A stretch of 19,796 bases of DNA from an uncultured bacterium. GTDB lineage: Bacteria > Bacillota > Clostridia > Oscillospirales > Ruminococcaceae. The notes under the pieces are model-generated. The model was not told the DNA's origin. It did no database searches and saw nothing but the letters and a program-made list of their open reading frames with translations. This document shows positions 19,369-19,796 of the stretch, in pieces (position 1 is the stretch's first letter; each line of letters opens with the position of its first letter). The position numbers were made by a program, and so were the translations under genes. The DNA is taken from positions 1 to 19,796 of the forward strand of contig CAJMQZ010000032.1 in NCBI GenBank assembly GCA_905215595.1, read 5' to 3'.

Positions 19369-19796
19369 TTAGCCGAAGATGTTGATCAGGATACCAGCAG
19401 CAACGGCAGAACCGATAACGCCGGCCACGTTGGGGCCCATGGCGTGCATCAGCAGGAAGTTGGAGGGGTTCTCGCTCTGGCCGACCTTCTGGGAAACACG
19501 AGCGGCCATAGGCACGGCGGAAACGCCGGCAGAACCGATCAGGGGGTTCACCTGACCGCCGGTCAGCTTGTACATGACCTTGCCGCACAGCACACCGGCT
19601 GCGGTGCCGAAGGAGAAAGCGATCAGACCCAGCACGATGATGAACAGGGTGCGGGTATTCAGGAAGGTGTTTGCACTGGTGGTGCAGCCAACAGACAGAG
19701 CCAGGAAGATGGTGATAATGTTCATCAGCTCATTACCGGCAGTCTTCTGGATACGATCCACAACGCCGCACTCCTTCATCAGGTTGCCCAGCATCA
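19369..19796 (-). CDS. Sodium-ion-translocating decarboxylase beta subunit, C-terminal part (runs off the right edge)
   Basis: The last ~142 residues of an OadB/MmdB/GcdB-type membrane subunit. Such subunits couple decarboxylation of a biotin-bound carboxyl group to sodium export. Visible features are the helix NIITIFLALSVGCTTSANTF, FIIVLGLIAFSFGTAAGVL, and the signature NPLIGSAGVSAVPMAARVSQ, followed by NFLLMHAMGPNVAGVIGSAV and a hydrophobic C-terminus. In Klebsiella OadB, the Asn, Gly and Ser of the matching N-P-x-I-G-x-x-G-V-S segment are known to matter for sodium transport; all are kept here. Which decarboxylase (oxaloacetate, methylmalonyl-CoA or glutaconyl-CoA) cannot be told from this fragment; the partner genes lie outside the window. 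It is the 3' end of its transcript, followed by a good terminator. Confidence 0.93.
   Translation of the reverse strand, partial: MLGNLMKECGVVDRIQKTAGNELMNIITIFLALSVGCTTSANTFLNTRTLFIIVLGLIAFSFGTAAGVLCGKVMYKLTGGQVNPLIGSAGVSAVPMAARVSQKVGQSENPSNFLLMHAMGPNVAGVIGSAVAAGILINIFG

Noticed and set aside
1..19796. Search for tRNA genes, CRISPR arrays, insertion-sequence ends, phage genes or toxin-antitoxin pairs.
   Set aside because: No cloverleaf-like tRNA, regularly spaced repeats, transposase or integrase motifs, or paired small toxin/antitoxin genes were seen. The window looks like stable core genome.

Overview
The window looks like chromosomal DNA from a GC-rich member of the Clostridia, most likely the Oscillospiraceae (Faecalibacterium, Gemmiger or Subdoligranulum type). 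Pointers are the Firmicutes-type T-box leaders, the sporulation-family genes ylbJ, yqfC and yqfD, a YerC/YecD TrpR-like regulator, a lon-engB pair, strong GGAGG ribosome binding sites and a high GC content with C/G-ending codons. No tRNA, rRNA, insertion sequence, phage gene or CRISPR array is visible. This is ordinary core genome, and the more interesting signals are regulatory.

Layout. The left edge holds the 5' part of pheS (minus strand) behind a complete phenylalanine-type T-box leader. A sporulation-family cluster follows: ylbJ (minus) diverges from yqfC-yqfD (plus) across a short gap with a perfect CCATATATATGG palindrome. Next comes a long minus-strand block, read right to left: a YjjG-like nucleotidase, an ABC-F ATPase, a Gx-family membrane protein, then (from its own strong promoter) lon, engB, a SAM methyltransferase and hslO, ending in a bidirectional terminator. 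Lon (protein quality control), EngB (ribosome assembly GTPase), ABC-F (translation factor) and Hsp33 (redox chaperone) form a protein-synthesis and proteostasis neighbourhood.

From about 14.6 to 11.7 kb a second minus-strand unit has a sigma-A-like promoter, a HAD phosphatase, a membrane-anchored SGNH hydrolase with a long Ser/Lys/Glu repeat tail, a 73-residue unknown protein and an abutting hairpin. To its right, yerC and a 108-residue unknown gene form a small unit ending in a terminator, with a loop-less 34-bp perfect palindrome in its 3' region.

The most notable region is 15.6-18.0 kb. yerC and cstA diverge from two well-formed promoters (TTGACT-N17-TAAAGT and TTGACA-N17-TAAAGT). cstA, a peptide/pyruvate-type transporter, sits behind a roughly 425-nt leader containing a T-box and intrinsic terminator. 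Aligning its specifier region with that of the pheS T-box in the same window points to CUC (leucine), with an antiterminator bulge fitting an A73 tRNA. This suggests that uncharged tRNA-Leu induces peptide uptake. The right end carries a GNAT acetyltransferase translationally coupled to an alpha/beta hydrolase, and the C-terminal part of a sodium-pump decarboxylase beta subunit.
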